DNA of 64,000 bases from Hyphomicrobiales bacterium (GTDB lineage Bacteria; Pseudomonadota; Alphaproteobacteria; Rhizobiales; Rhizobiaceae). Under the pieces are notes generated by a model, which had not been told where the DNA came from, did no database searches, and saw only the letters and a list, made by a program, of their open reading frames with translations. This document shows, piece after piece, positions 20,277 through 29,203 of the stretch. The stretch covers positions 70,543-134,542 of the forward strand of contig UCLB01000035.1 in assembly GCA_900473205.1 (NCBI GenBank), in the 5' to 3' direction. The stretch's first letter is position 1, and each line of letters opens with the position of its first letter. Position numbers and translations under genes: made by a program.

Positions 20277-22199
20277 TTATCGCACTTCGAATGGCTCAGT
20301 GCGCGGCGGAAGAGCCGGTACGTCGATGTGATCGGGCGCTTCACCAGCCTTCGCCTTGTCGATCATCGCGACATAGGCAGCTTCCAGGTGACGGCAGAAA
20401 CGTTCCGCGTCGAAAAGCGGCATCATGAACCGGTTGGCATCGATACGGGCGCGGATTTCCTTCAGCGGCGCCGGATCAAGGGCGTAGGACACGGCCTGTT
20501 CGACATAGGCCGCTTCGTCCTCGGCAATAAGCTCCGGTGTCCCAATGGCGTGAAGCAGGCTTTCACTGACGCGCGATGCGAAGTTGGTGCCCTTGACAGT
20601 CAATACTGGCAGGCCTGACCAAAGCTGTTCCGATGTCGTCGTGTGGCCATTGACCGGGAAGGTATCGAGACCGAGATCGGCAACGGTAATACGGTTGAGG
20701 TGGAGGCTGAATTCCAGCTTGCCCATGAAGAACACACGCTTTGCAGGAATGCCCATGGCGATGAATTTCGCGAGAATGTGCGCCTTGCTGTCCTGACTGT
20801 TGTGCAGAATCCAGATCACGCTGTTGGGCGTGCGCTTCAGGATTTCGCACCACAGTTCCACAGTTCTCGGTGTGATCTTGCGGTTTGCATTGAAGGACGC
20901 GAAAACGAAAGCATCTTCCGGCAGTCCGGCCTCTGCGCGGCTGATCTGCTTGGCCAAAGGACGGTTGACGGGATCATTCGGCTGATAGGTTTCCGGAAGG
21001 CGAGCGAACTTCTCGTAATAATGCGGCTTGGAACTATCCGGCAGCACGTAATGGTCGCCGACAGCATAGTCCAGATCGACATTGACCGTGGAGCCCGGAA
21101 AGCCGATCCAGGCGACCTGCACGGGGGCTGCCCCCATGTTGAGAATCTTCGTGCGGTTTCCGGCAGTATGGCCCTTCAGATCGACGAGAATGTCGATGCC
21201 GCGTGCCTTGATTTCGGCAAGAGCTTCCTCGTTCGTCATGTCACGGATGGTAACGACATGGCCCCACAATTCGCGGTCGGCTTCGTTCGTCTGGATGAGG
21301 TCGGGGTCCGAGTGGCAAAATAGCGTGACATCGAAACGGTCGCGGTCGTGCAGTTCCAGCACCCGGCGGATCAGCTTCATGGTCGCGTGCTTGTCGAAGA
21401 AGTCGGAAGACAGGTAGCCGATCCGTATCTTTTGGCCCCATTCATGCGGCATCTGTCGCCGCTTGACGCTCATTTCAGGTGTGAAGACCGGGGTGTTGCT
21501 GCGGGCAAGCTGGTTGATATGCTCGTCACCAGTCCAGTGCAGGTTAAAGAAGGTGCCATCCAGTGAAAGGAAGGCCGTCTCTCCTGAAGCGATGGCGGCA
21601 TCGATGATCGGCTGATGTTTTTCAATGGCGTCGAACTTGCTGTGTTCGCGGCAGAAGACGAGATACATCAGGCGCACCGCTTGCTGGCGTGGCAATTTGG
21701 CCAGAAGCTGTCTTGCCGTCTCGATGTCCTTCGGATCGAACAAATCCCATGTGGTGATGGCGATACGTGCACCGAGCTTGACGTGATCGATGTTATCACT
21801 TTTCATCAGGATGCTTTTCAGCGCCCGGGCGATCCTCGGCTCTCCGCGCTCCAGCAATGTCGTGCCGACGATATAAGTGATCTCGGGGTATTTGTGGAAC
21901 CTGTGGATCAGCTTGTTGGACAGCGCCAGAGCTTTGTCCTTCTGCCCGCTATTGAAATAGAGCTTTATGCTTTCAACCAGATAGCTTTCCGCATCCATTC
22001 CATCCTGCTGATAGGCAAGCTCGTAGGATGTGGCAGCCTGATCGACCATGCCGACTTGCAAGCAGGTTTTTGCCAGCAGCGCATAGGTGCGTGCATCACG
22101 CTTGGTATCGAGCAGCTTGTTCAGCGTCGAGAGGGCTTCGGTGTAACGGCCCGTTTTGAAATGCTTCGATGCGACGGAATAGCTGATTTCGTTTAACAT
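20277..22199 (-). CDS. Second GT41 O-GlcNAc-transferase-like glycosyltransferase
   Basis: 640-residue paralogue of the glycosyltransferase at 5727-7778. The N-terminal ~230 residues are TPR-like helices. The catalytic half shows RIGYLSSDFFDKHATM, DILVDLKGHTAGNRT, AWIGFPGSTVNVD, FASFNANRKITPRT and DLGLDTFPVNGHTTTSEQ followed by GLPVLTVKG, all typical of the OGT/SPINDLY family. It lies divergent from the flagellin genes and convergent with visR, so flagellin is the most likely substrate by position. This is an inference. It is clearly different in sequence from the first copy, so it is not a recent duplicate. Confidence 0.87.
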   Translation of the reverse strand: MLNEISYSVASKHFKTGRYTEALSTLNKLLDTKRDARTYALLAKTCLQVGMVDQAATSYELAYQQDGMDAESYLVESIKLYFNSGQKDKALALSNKLIHRFHKYPEITYIVGTTLLERGEPRIARALKSILMKSDNIDHVKLGARIAITTWDLFDPKDIETARQLLAKLPRQQAVRLMYLVFCREHSKFDAIEKHQPIIDAAIASGETAFLSLDGTFFNLHWTGDEHINQLARSNTPVFTPEMSVKRRQMPHEWGQKIRIGYLSSDFFDKHATMKLIRRVLELHDRDRFDVTLFCHSDPDLIQTNEADRELWGHVVTIRDMTNEEALAEIKARGIDILVDLKGHTAGNRTKILNMGAAPVQVAWIGFPGSTVNVDLDYAVGDHYVLPDSSKPHYYEKFARLPETYQPNDPVNRPLAKQISRAEAGLPEDAFVFASFNANRKITPRTVELWCEILKRTPNSVIWILHNSQDSKAHILAKFIAMGIPAKRVFFMGKLEFSLHLNRITVADLGLDTFPVNGHTTTSEQLWSGLPVLTVKGTNFASRVSESLLHAIGTPELIAEDEAAYVEQAVSYALDPAPLKEIRARIDANRFMMPLFDAERFCRHLEAAYVAMIDKAKAGEAPDHIDVPALPPRTEPFEVR

Positions 22200-22580
22200 T
22201 TGTCCCGTTCTATCCTCTTGCCAGCTCGATCATCGACAGCGGCCCATAGGGGACTCGGATCTTTGGCTATTTAGAATTCGATCAGATGTTACGCTGCGAA
22301 CCTTGCATGAAACAGGTCTAATCCACGCTCAGCTGTGCCAATTGGGTTAACGTCGGTTTGAACCGTTTGTGCAACATTAACCATTAAAATCGAAGGGTTT
22401 CGTGAGGTCTGCGAAATTAAGAACTTGGAAATGCTTGCCGCGCATTTTGGTCTCTGCGTGACGGGTTTGGTGTCCAAAAAAGAAAACCGGAACCGAGTGG
22501 CATGATGCCGAACCGTTCGCGCCGGTACTTGTAACCCGGCATGTCCCTCTCATGTACCGCGTTTTTTAAAGGGGCAACTT
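22200..22580. promoter_or_regulatory. Divergent promoter region and leader of the first flagellin
   Basis: 381 bases between the minus-strand glycosyltransferase and the first flagellin. The flagellin side carries the bipartite element shared by all four flagellin genes: GGCATGATGCCG at 22499-22510 and CCCGGCATGTCC at 22535-22546, then the ribosome binding site AAAGGGGC just before the ATG. I see no gene in it. Confidence 0.6.
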
Positions 22581-23459
22581 ATGTCTAGCATCAACTTCAA
22601 CTCCAGCGCCAACAACGCACTGCAGACACTGCGCAGCGTGAATTCGAACCTCAGCAACACCCAAGACCGCGTGTCCACAGGTTTGAAAATTGCTGACGCT
22701 TCCGATGGTGCAGCTTACTGGTCTATCGCTACGACGATGAAGTCCGACAACAAGGCACTCGGTGCAGCGACGGACGCACTCGGAATCGGCGCAGCCAAGG
22801 TCGATACGGCTTACGCCGCTATGGACAGCGCAATCGACGTCGTCAACGAAATCAAGGCCAAGCTGACCACTGCCAGCGAAACTTCCGTTGACAAGGACCA
22901 GGTTCAGCTTGAAATCACCAAGCTCCAGGAGCAGCTGACTGCAATCGGTCAGGCCGCTTCGTTCAACGGCGAAAACTGGGCTGTTCAGTCTGACGACTCA
23001 TCCACGACGACTGTTGTCGATGGCTTCATTCGCAATTCTGACGGTAGCGTCAAGGTTACGACAGCAACTTTCAACGCTGGTTCCTACGCAATGTTCTCCA
23101 GCATCGACGGTGGCGTTGGCACCGGTGGCGTTCTGGCCGCGGTCATGACCATTTCTCTGAGCAGCGCATCCACGCAGGGAGATATTGACGGCTTCTTGTC
23201 GACAGTTGAAACCGCTCTGGGCGAACTCACAAAGGGTGCCGCAGCTCTCGGTGCGCTTTCGACCCGTATCGACCTGCAGGACGAATATTCCAGCAAGCTG
23301 AGCGATGCTATGGATGCTGGTATCAGCCGTCTGGTTGACGCTGACATGGAAGAAGAATCCGCGAAACTATCGGCGCTCCAGACCCAGCAGCAGCTCGCTG
23401 TCCAGTCGCTGTCGATCGCGAACTCCTCCTCGCAGAACATCCTTACACTGTTCCGTTAA
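22581..23459 (+). CDS. Flagellin (first of four)
   Basis: Subunit of the flagellar filament, 292 residues, secreted through the flagellar export gate. It has the conserved flagellin N-terminal helix (ALQTLRSVNSNLSNTQDRVSTGLK) in shortened form, a small central domain, and the C-terminal helix ending in LSIANSSSQNILTLFR. The body (about residues 70-130) is identical in protein sequence to that of the second flagellin, while the first ten residues differ. Ser/Thr-rich central segments could be glycosylation sites for the adjacent GT41 enzyme. I do not assign a fla letter. Confidence 0.95.
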   Translation: MSSINFNSSANNALQTLRSVNSNLSNTQDRVSTGLKIADASDGAAYWSIATTMKSDNKALGAATDALGIGAAKVDTAYAAMDSAIDVVNEIKAKLTTASETSVDKDQVQLEITKLQEQLTAIGQAASFNGENWAVQSDDSSTTTVVDGFIRNSDGSVKVTTATFNAGSYAMFSSIDGGVGTGGVLAAVMTISLSSASTQGDIDGFLSTVETALGELTKGAAALGALSTRIDLQDEYSSKLSDAMDAGISRLVDADMEEESAKLSALQTQQQLAVQSLSIANSSSQNILTLFR

Positions 23460-23483
23460 TACGAATTTCATCATCGAAAAACT

Positions 23484-23508
23484 GGCCGGACCGAAAGGTT
23501 CGGCCTTT
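23484..23508 (+). terminator. Terminator after the first flagellin
   Basis: 9-bp stem GGCCGGACC/GGTTCGGCC (one G-T pair) with a GAAA loop, followed by TTT. Confidence 0.75.
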
Positions 23509-23652
23509 CGCATTTTATTCGTTAACAGAGTATTACTAAAATTTTTTTCAAATTAACTGTTTGTTTATATAATATTTGGAAGTTATTAACCTTAATGATG
23601 TTAGATCGGCTTATCGAAACGGCGGCCGAAAATTAACTATATTGCTCGGCAG

Positions 23653-23729
23653 GCATGAGGCTGATTGTCGTTTACCGGTAAAACCGGAATGTCCCTTCAA
23701 TTGTACTTGCCAAAGGGGCAATCAATACT
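23653..23729 (+). promoter_or_regulatory. Leader element of the second flagellin
   Basis: Holds the shared bipartite motif: GCATGAGGCTG at 23654 and CCGGAATGTCCCTTC starting at 23685, with ATGTCC 41 bases before the start codon. The ribosome binding site is AAAGGGGC. The upstream DNA from 23510 is AT-rich and probably contains the promoter. Confidence 0.55.
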
Positions 23730-24608
23730 ATGACCAGTATCCTCACGAACACATCTGCTATGTCTGCACTGCAGACCCTGCGCACAATCAATTCAAACCT
23801 TTCCACGACACAGGACCGCGTTTCGTCCGGTGAAAAGGTCGGTAAAGCTGCTGATAACGTTGCCTACTGGTCGATTTCCACGACGATGAATTCCGACAAC
23901 AAGGCACTCAACGCTGCGACGGACGCACTGGGCATCGGTGCAGCCAAGGTCGATACTGCTTACGCCGCCATGGATAGCGCAATCGACGTCGTCAACGAAA
24001 TCAAGGCCAAGCTGACCACCGCCAGCGAAACATCCGTTGACAAGGACCAGGTTCAGCTTGAAATCACCAAGTTGCAGGAGCAGCTGACTGCTATCGGTCA
24101 GGCCGCTTCGTTCAACGGTGAAAACTGGGCCATTCAGGATAGCGCTTCTTCAACGACTGTTGTCGATGGCTTCATCCGTAATTCCGACGGTACGGTCAAG
24201 GTTACGACTGCTACATTCAACGCTGGTTCCTACGCTCTGTTCGACACGATTGCCGATGGCGTTGGTAGCAACGGTATTCTTTCTGCCGTTATGACAATCT
24301 CGCTGACAAGCATTTCCACACAGGGCGATATCGATGCATTCATGACGACTGTCGAGTCTGCTCTCGACACTCTGACAATCGGTGCTGCTGCTCTGGGTGC
24401 ATTGTCCACCCGTATCGACATGCAGGACGAATATTCAAGCAAGCTCAGCGACGCGATCGAAGCCGGTGTTAGCCGCCTGGTCGATGCCGACATGGAAGAA
24501 GAATCTGCAAAGCTTTCGGCGCTCCAGACCCAGCAGCAGCTGGCGGTCCAGTCGCTGTCGATCGCGAACTCTTCGTCCGAAAATATCATGACCCTCTTCC
24601 GCGGCTAA
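23730..24608 (+). CDS. Flagellin (second of four)
   Basis: 292-residue flagellin. The N-terminus MTSILTNTSAMSALQTLR is the same as in the third flagellin, while the body is nearly the same as in the first, including GAAKVDTAYAAMDSAIDVV and the DKDQVQLEITKLQEQL region. This mosaic suggests gene conversion among the array. The C-terminus ends LSIANSSSENIMTLFRG. It has its own leader and terminator, so it is probably its own transcript. Confidence 0.95.
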   Translation: MTSILTNTSAMSALQTLRTINSNLSTTQDRVSSGEKVGKAADNVAYWSISTTMNSDNKALNAATDALGIGAAKVDTAYAAMDSAIDVVNEIKAKLTTASETSVDKDQVQLEITKLQEQLTAIGQAASFNGENWAIQDSASSTTVVDGFIRNSDGTVKVTTATFNAGSYALFDTIADGVGSNGILSAVMTISLTSISTQGDIDAFMTTVESALDTLTIGAAALGALSTRIDMQDEYSSKLSDAIEAGVSRLVDADMEEESAKLSALQTQQQLAVQSLSIANSSSENIMTLFRG

Positions 24609-24629
24609 TTGGCCTCGCTTTAAATAGGA

Positions 24630-24658
24630 AAGCCGCGCTTTTTGCGCGGCTTTTTTTT
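24630..24658 (+). terminator. Terminator after the second flagellin
   Basis: Stem AAGCCGCGC/GCGCGGCTT with a TTTTT loop, followed by a run of eight T. Confidence 0.9.
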
Positions 24659-24847
24659 GGAAAAATTAAATCGTCAAAATTAGGAAATTATCCATTTTTA
24701 ACAATATGTTATTCATCATTAACGCTGCCGTTGCGGCTTAAGACTTCCTTCATTTAGGTAAAAACTTTCCTACGATTAAAGTTTTGTTAACCATAAAGCT
24801 GTTTTCTGTGGTCATCGAAACAGCGCACCGAACCATCAGGTCGGTAA

Positions 24848-24926
24848 GCATGAAGCTGCCTGCTGCGTTTCCCGGCATGACCGGAATGTCTCTTCTTAAA
24901 GAATTTGCCAAAGGGGCGACCTGAAG
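24848..24926 (+). promoter_or_regulatory. Leader element of the third flagellin
   Basis: Shared bipartite motif: GCATGAAGCTGC at 24849 and CCGGAATGTCTCTTC starting at 24881, with ATGTCT 41 bases before the start. AAAGGGGC is the ribosome binding site. DNA from 24660 to 24848 is AT-rich with no gene and probably holds the promoter. Confidence 0.55.
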
Positions 24927-25808
24927 ATGACTAGTATTTTGACCAACACCTCTGCAATGTCGGCCCTCCAGACGTTGCGTTCGATCAACACGGACCTCTC
25001 CAATACGCAGGACCGCGTTTCTTCCGGTTACCGCGTCGGTCAGGCGAAGGATAACGTCGCCTACTGGTCCATCTCCACCACCATGAACTCCGACAATAAG
25101 GCGCTGAACGCTGCCTCGGACGCTCTGGGCGTGGGCGCTGCCAAGGTCGATACGGCCTATGCGGCGATGGAAAGCGCTATCAGCGCCGTCGACGAAATCA
25201 AGGCAAAGCTCGTCACTGCAAGTGAAGAATCTGCCGACAAGGATCAGATCCAGCTTGAAATCGGCAAGCTTCAAGAACAGCTTTCCGCCATCGCACAGGG
25301 CGCCTCGTTCTCCGGCGAAAACTGGATGGTCCTTGGCGACTCAACACAGGCGAGCGTTGTGGACGGCTTCATCCGTAACTCCAGCGGTGGCGTCAGCGTC
25401 ACGACTGCAAAATTCAACATCGGCTCTTACGCCATGTTCTCCACGATCAACGTCGATGGCGTCGGTGAGGGCGGCATTCTCGGTAGCGTCATGAGCGTTG
25501 CGCTGAACAGCATGTCTACCCAAGGCGATATCGATGCATTCATGACGACGGTCGAAACTGCAATGAGCAGCCTGACGGACTCTGCTGCGGCTATCGGCGC
25601 GCTTCAGACCCGTATCGATCTGCAGGACGCTTATTCTGCCAAGCTTTCGGATGCGATGGAATCGGGTGTCAGCCGACTGGTAGACGCCGACATGGAAGAG
25701 GAATCGGCCAAGCTCTCGGCGCTCCAGACGCAGCAACAGTTGGCGATCCAGTCGCTGTCGATTGCGAACTCCAGCGCACAGAACATCATGTCGCTCTTCC
25801 AGCAGTAA
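24927..25808 (+). CDS. Flagellin (third of four)
   Basis: 293-residue flagellin. It shares the first 18 residues with the second flagellin but diverges in the body (GVGAAKVDTAYAAMESAISAV). The C-terminal helix ends LSIANSSAQNIMSLFQQ. It has its own leader and a terminator. Family assignment is certain; which named fla gene it corresponds to is not decided here. Confidence 0.95.
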   Translation: MTSILTNTSAMSALQTLRSINTDLSNTQDRVSSGYRVGQAKDNVAYWSISTTMNSDNKALNAASDALGVGAAKVDTAYAAMESAISAVDEIKAKLVTASEESADKDQIQLEIGKLQEQLSAIAQGASFSGENWMVLGDSTQASVVDGFIRNSSGGVSVTTAKFNIGSYAMFSTINVDGVGEGGILGSVMSVALNSMSTQGDIDAFMTTVETAMSSLTDSAAAIGALQTRIDLQDAYSAKLSDAMESGVSRLVDADMEEESAKLSALQTQQQLAIQSLSIANSSAQNIMSLFQQ

Positions 25809-25831
25809 GCTTTATCTGCTTCACATCAAAG

Positions 25832-25864
25832 CCGCGCCCTCTGAAAAGGAGGCGCGGTTTTTTT
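25832..25864 (+). terminator. Terminator after the third flagellin
   Basis: GC-rich stem CCGCGCC/GGCGCGG with further inner pairing, followed by seven T. Confidence 0.85.
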
Positions 25865-26024
25865 ATGTCTTTGAACGGCTTTGATAAAATGGCTGCTACG
25901 TTGGTCTTCAGACGCAATCACGCAAGTTTCGGCATAGCTTGGGCTGGTATATGACTTGTCACAGGATTTACATTTCGTTAACCCTGAGCCATGCGAAGGT
26001 CATATCGCTTCGCATCCAAGCCTC

Positions 26025-26095
26025 TTCATGATGAGAGTGCGGCTTTCGCCAGATAATCTGGCATGTCCTCTTACTCCCCGACCGATGTAGGTATC
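26025..26095 (+). promoter_or_regulatory. Leader element of the fourth flagellin
   Basis: TTCATGATG near 26026 and CTGGCATGTCCTCTT from 26058 match the bipartite motif of the other three leaders. The match means the ATG at 26063 is part of the motif rather than the start codon. This element is 33 bases from the chosen start, against 40-41 in the others. Confidence 0.45.
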
Positions 26096-27061
26096 ATGAC
26101 CAAGATTATTTCCTCCGGCTCCGTGCAGAGTGCGCTTCAGACGCTTTTGTTCAGCAACGATACGCTTCAGAAAACACAGGAACGCGTGACCTCCGGTTAT
26201 AAGATTGCGTCGGCTGCGGATAATTCCGGCTATTGGTCAACGGCAACCAATCTGAAATCGGATGGAAGCGTCTTGTCCAGCGTAGGTGATGCGCTGGATC
26301 TGGGAGTGTCCAAGGTCGATACGGCTTATGAAGCGGTGACTTCTCTCATCGATGTGGTCGATCAGATCATGACGCAGTTGACCACAGCGTACGAGCCGGG
26401 CGCCGATCGAGAACAGATCAACAGCGCCATTTCCGCTTTGAAGGAGAACCTCAAGTCGGTGTCACAGGCAGCGAGCTTCTCAGGCGACAACTGGCTGTAT
26501 AATACGTCGGAACAGCTCGCAGACGTAAAATCGGTACCCTACGCGTTTCATAAGGGTGTGCAGGGGTCGGTCGAGTTACAATATCTGAATGTAAACACCG
26601 CAGAAACGACGCTCGTTGATACCAGCGATGCCAGCCGGGGTTTGTTGACCGCAGCTGTAGACGCCAGCGCCCGTGATGCGGACGCCGGTGGTGGCGCACG
26701 GGACTATTATCTTGTCGATGCAGCATCGACGACAGGCGCTTCCGGCACAGAAATTTCCGTTTCCAGTGCAACGACGCCGGATGAATTGGACGATATGGTT
26801 TATGTCGTCGGGCAGTTGTCGAACAAGCTGAATTCTCTCGGGTCCTCACTGGGAACCATGTCGAACCGCATTGATCAGCAATCGACCTTCGTCGCCTCTT
26901 TGCGGGATTCGCTTGATAAAAGCGTCAGCCGTTTGGTGGATGCCGATATGGAAGAAGAATCGACCAAGCTGAAGGCTTACGAAACCCAGCGCGATCTGGC
27001 TGTTCAGGTTGTCTCCATGGCCAACAACCATAAAAAAGCCCTCACCAATCTCTTTGCGTGA
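26096..27061 (+). CDS. Divergent, longer flagellin (fourth of four)
   Basis: Flagellin of about 321 residues, more diverged than the other three. The N-terminal core (SVQSALQTLLFSNDTLQKTQ) and the C-terminal RLVDADMEEEST...NHKKALTNLF helix are recognisable. The central region is longer and includes YFVD-like variable Thr/Ser-rich sequence (residues about 140-230). I chose the ATG at 26096 because the ATG at 26063 lies inside the conserved leader motif. It may be a minor filament subunit. Confidence 0.9.
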   Translation: MTKIISSGSVQSALQTLLFSNDTLQKTQERVTSGYKIASAADNSGYWSTATNLKSDGSVLSSVGDALDLGVSKVDTAYEAVTSLIDVVDQIMTQLTTAYEPGADREQINSAISALKENLKSVSQAASFSGDNWLYNTSEQLADVKSVPYAFHKGVQGSVELQYLNVNTAETTLVDTSDASRGLLTAAVDASARDADAGGGARDYYLVDAASTTGASGTEISVSSATTPDELDDMVYVVGQLSNKLNSLGSSLGTMSNRIDQQSTFVASLRDSLDKSVSRLVDADMEEESTKLKAYETQRDLAVQVVSMANNHKKALTNLFA

Positions 27062-27244
27062 TCTGTGGTGGGGTTCATCCTCGCACAAGTTTGACTCTCT
27101 AATTTAAGAGGCTGAATTGCTGCCGAGTTTCCGCACTGTTGAAGAGTGCGTCGCTCTGTTGCTCGTATCTGAATGCCTTGCGGGTTATTTCATGACTTTC
27201 TTATCCAGAGAAAAGACAAGTGCGATGTCGGGCGAGGTGCGTCT

Positions 27245-27889
27245 GTGAGCGGAGCGCTGAGCAAATATCTCAAGGACTTCAGCCAGTTCGTGCCGCCTGA
27301 AGTGCCTGTCGTACCCGAGTTGGAGATGCCTGTTTCCAGCTTCGAGAACGACTGGCCCGCCGCGCCTGAAATCACCGTCGATCTTGATGAAGAGAAACGC
27401 AAGTCCTTTGCGGAAGGTGAAGAGGCTGGCACGCGCACAGCGCAAAAAGCCCATGAGAGCGAATTAGACGCCTTGCGTGCGCTGCATGACGAAGAAATGA
27501 CCGCGATGCGGACGCGGTACGAAGACGAGATTGCAAGTCACCTCGCGACGTCGGTCATTTCGATGAAGCAGGCTATCGCCAGCAATATTGAGGTCGCGTG
27601 TTTCCGTCTTTTCTCCAAGGTCATGGAACGTGACCTTGCCACAAACGCGTCCTCCGATCTTTCGGCCCAGATCATTCGCGAAATCGAAGGCGGATTTGCG
27701 GGCACGATTAAAATCACCGGACCTGATGCCCTTCTGGCGCGCATTCGTGAAGATCTGGGCTCGGTCGATAACCAGGTTGATTACGAAGTTTCAGCAGATA
27801 TTGATATTAAAGTTCAATTGGATAACTCGGTTTTGATGACAAGACTTTCGGAGTTTTTCCAGAGCGTAAGAGGTCTGGCGGATGAGTGA
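27245..27889 (+). CDS. FliH-like flagellar assembly protein
   Basis: About 214 residues from a GTG with upstream purines. It has an acidic N-terminus, a long charged coiled coil (about residues 45-110, rich in E, K, R) and a C-terminal globular part. This resembles FliH, the regulator of the FliI export ATPase, in layout. Rhizobia have an unnamed gene at this place upstream of motB. The end overlaps motB by 8 bases. The FliH role is inferred from shape and position. Confidence 0.6.
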   Translation: MSGALSKYLKDFSQFVPPEVPVVPELEMPVSSFENDWPAAPEITVDLDEEKRKSFAEGEEAGTRTAQKAHESELDALRALHDEEMTAMRTRYEDEIASHLATSVISMKQAIASNIEVACFRLFSKVMERDLATNASSDLSAQIIREIEGGFAGTIKITGPDALLARIREDLGSVDNQVDYEVSADIDIKVQLDNSVLMTRLSEFFQSVRGLADE

Positions 27890-29195
27890 AGGCGAAAATC
27901 ACCATCACGGCAAAAACGAAATCATTGTCGTCAAGCGTCATAAGGGTGGCCATGACGGAGCCCATGGTGGCGCCTGGAAAATTGCCTATGCGGACTTCAT
28001 GACCGCCATGATGGCGTTCTTTCTCGTGATGTGGCTGGTCAATGCCTCAAACGAGGAAACGAAGGCATCTGTTGCCAGCTACTTCAATCCGATCAAACTG
28101 ACGGATGAAAAGCCAGCCGACCGGGGCATGAAGCAGCCTGCCAAAACGGCGAAGGGCGAGCAGACACAGCAGACGTCCGACACAAAATCTGAAAAGCCGC
28201 AGGACGCGGCAGCCGCGGCCAGCGGTGAAGACATGACGTCGTCAGCTGGCGACAAGACGGCCTATTCCGAAGCTGCATTCTTCGAAAACCCCTATGCGGT
28301 TCTTGCGGAAATTGCGCAGGAAGTGGGCCAGCAGGCCAATGTCAGTTCCAAGGGGGAGGGCGGCGCAAGCCAATCCGGCCCTTCGACTGGAGCATCTGGC
28401 GGTGAAGCTTACCGCGATCCCTTCGATCCGGATTTCTGGAGCAAGCAGATCGATGTACGCCCAGACCAGGGTGGCGTCGCCATTCAGGACACGGCTTTGC
28501 CTGAGAAGCCGCAGAAAAAGACAGATCCAAAAGCCAAAACTGTGGCGCAGGATATGGCGAGCGTCATCAGTGACAGCGAGCCGTCCACGCCGACCCAGAT
28601 CGCCAATGCCAATTCGAAGAACCTTCCTTCCGGCTCTATTGATGAGATAGGTGATTTACCGCCGAAGCAAAACCAGACGAAAACCGCCAAAGCGGATGCG
28701 TCCGCGAAGACGGCAGTGGACGCGGCGCAGAAAGAAGACAAGACAACCGAGGAACTGCGAGAAGAGATTGCCCAGCAGGTTTCCGGTGTCGCGGGCAAGC
28801 TGGCGGAAGGCATCGTCGTGACGCCCGCCGAAGGTGGCACGCTGATCACGATTTCGGAAAAATCCAATACGGCCATGTTCGACGTGGGATCTGCGGTGCC
28901 GCAGAGAGACCTCGTGATGGCGATGGAAAAAATCGGTGAAGTTCTGAGCAAGCAAAAAGGCGCAGTCGTCATTCGTGGTCATACGGATGCGCGGCCTTAC
29001 AGCAGCGGTGGCAAAGACAACTGGACGCTGTCGATGGATCGCGCTCATGCCGCCTATTACATGCTGTCACGCGGTGGTCTCGATGAAACGCGCATCAAGC
29101 AGCTGTCAGGCTTTGCTGACCGCCGTTTGCAAAGCACGGATGACCCGCTGAACGGGGCAAACCGCCGTATCGAAATATTGCTAGAGGATAGTTGA
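27882..29195 (+). CDS. motB: Flagellar stator protein MotB
   Basis: Peptidoglycan-anchored part of the proton-driven stator, partner of MotA. Its single membrane helix follows the conserved [14 protein letters not shown] segment with the proton-carrying Asp. A long Lys/Ala/Gln-rich periplasmic linker (about residues 75-290) leads to the C-terminal OmpA-like domain ([24 protein letters not shown]). The length of 437 residues with an extended linker is typical of rhizobial MotB, which works with MotC. It overlaps the next gene region by a few bases. Confidence 0.96.
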   Translation: MSEGENHHHGKNEIIVVKRHKGGHDGAHGGAWKIAYADFMTAMMAFFLVMWLVNASNEETKASVASYFNPIKLTDEKPADRGMKQPAKTAKGEQTQQTSDTKSEKPQDAAAAASGEDMTSSAGDKTAYSEAAFFENPYAVLAEIAQEVGQQANVSSKGEGGASQSGPSTGASGGEAYRDPFDPDFWSKQIDVRPDQGGVAIQDTALPEKPQKKTDPKAKTVAQDMASVISDSEPSTPTQIANANSKNLPSGSIDEIGDLPPKQNQTKTAKADASAKTAVDAAQKEDKTTEELREEIAQQVSGVAGKLAEGIVVTPAEGGTLITISEKSNTAMFDVGSAVPQRDLVMAMEKIGEVLSKQKGAVVIRGHTDARPYSSGGKDNWTLSMDRAHAAYYMLSRGGLDETRIKQLSGFADRRLQSTDDPLNGANRRIEILLEDS

Positions 29196-29203
29196 GGCAG
29201 CGG

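Noticed and set aside
20643..21323. Plus-strand open frame of 226 codons opposite the second glycosyltransferase.
   Set aside because: The minus-strand frame has the full GT41 motif set and normal length; this one has no recognisable motif.
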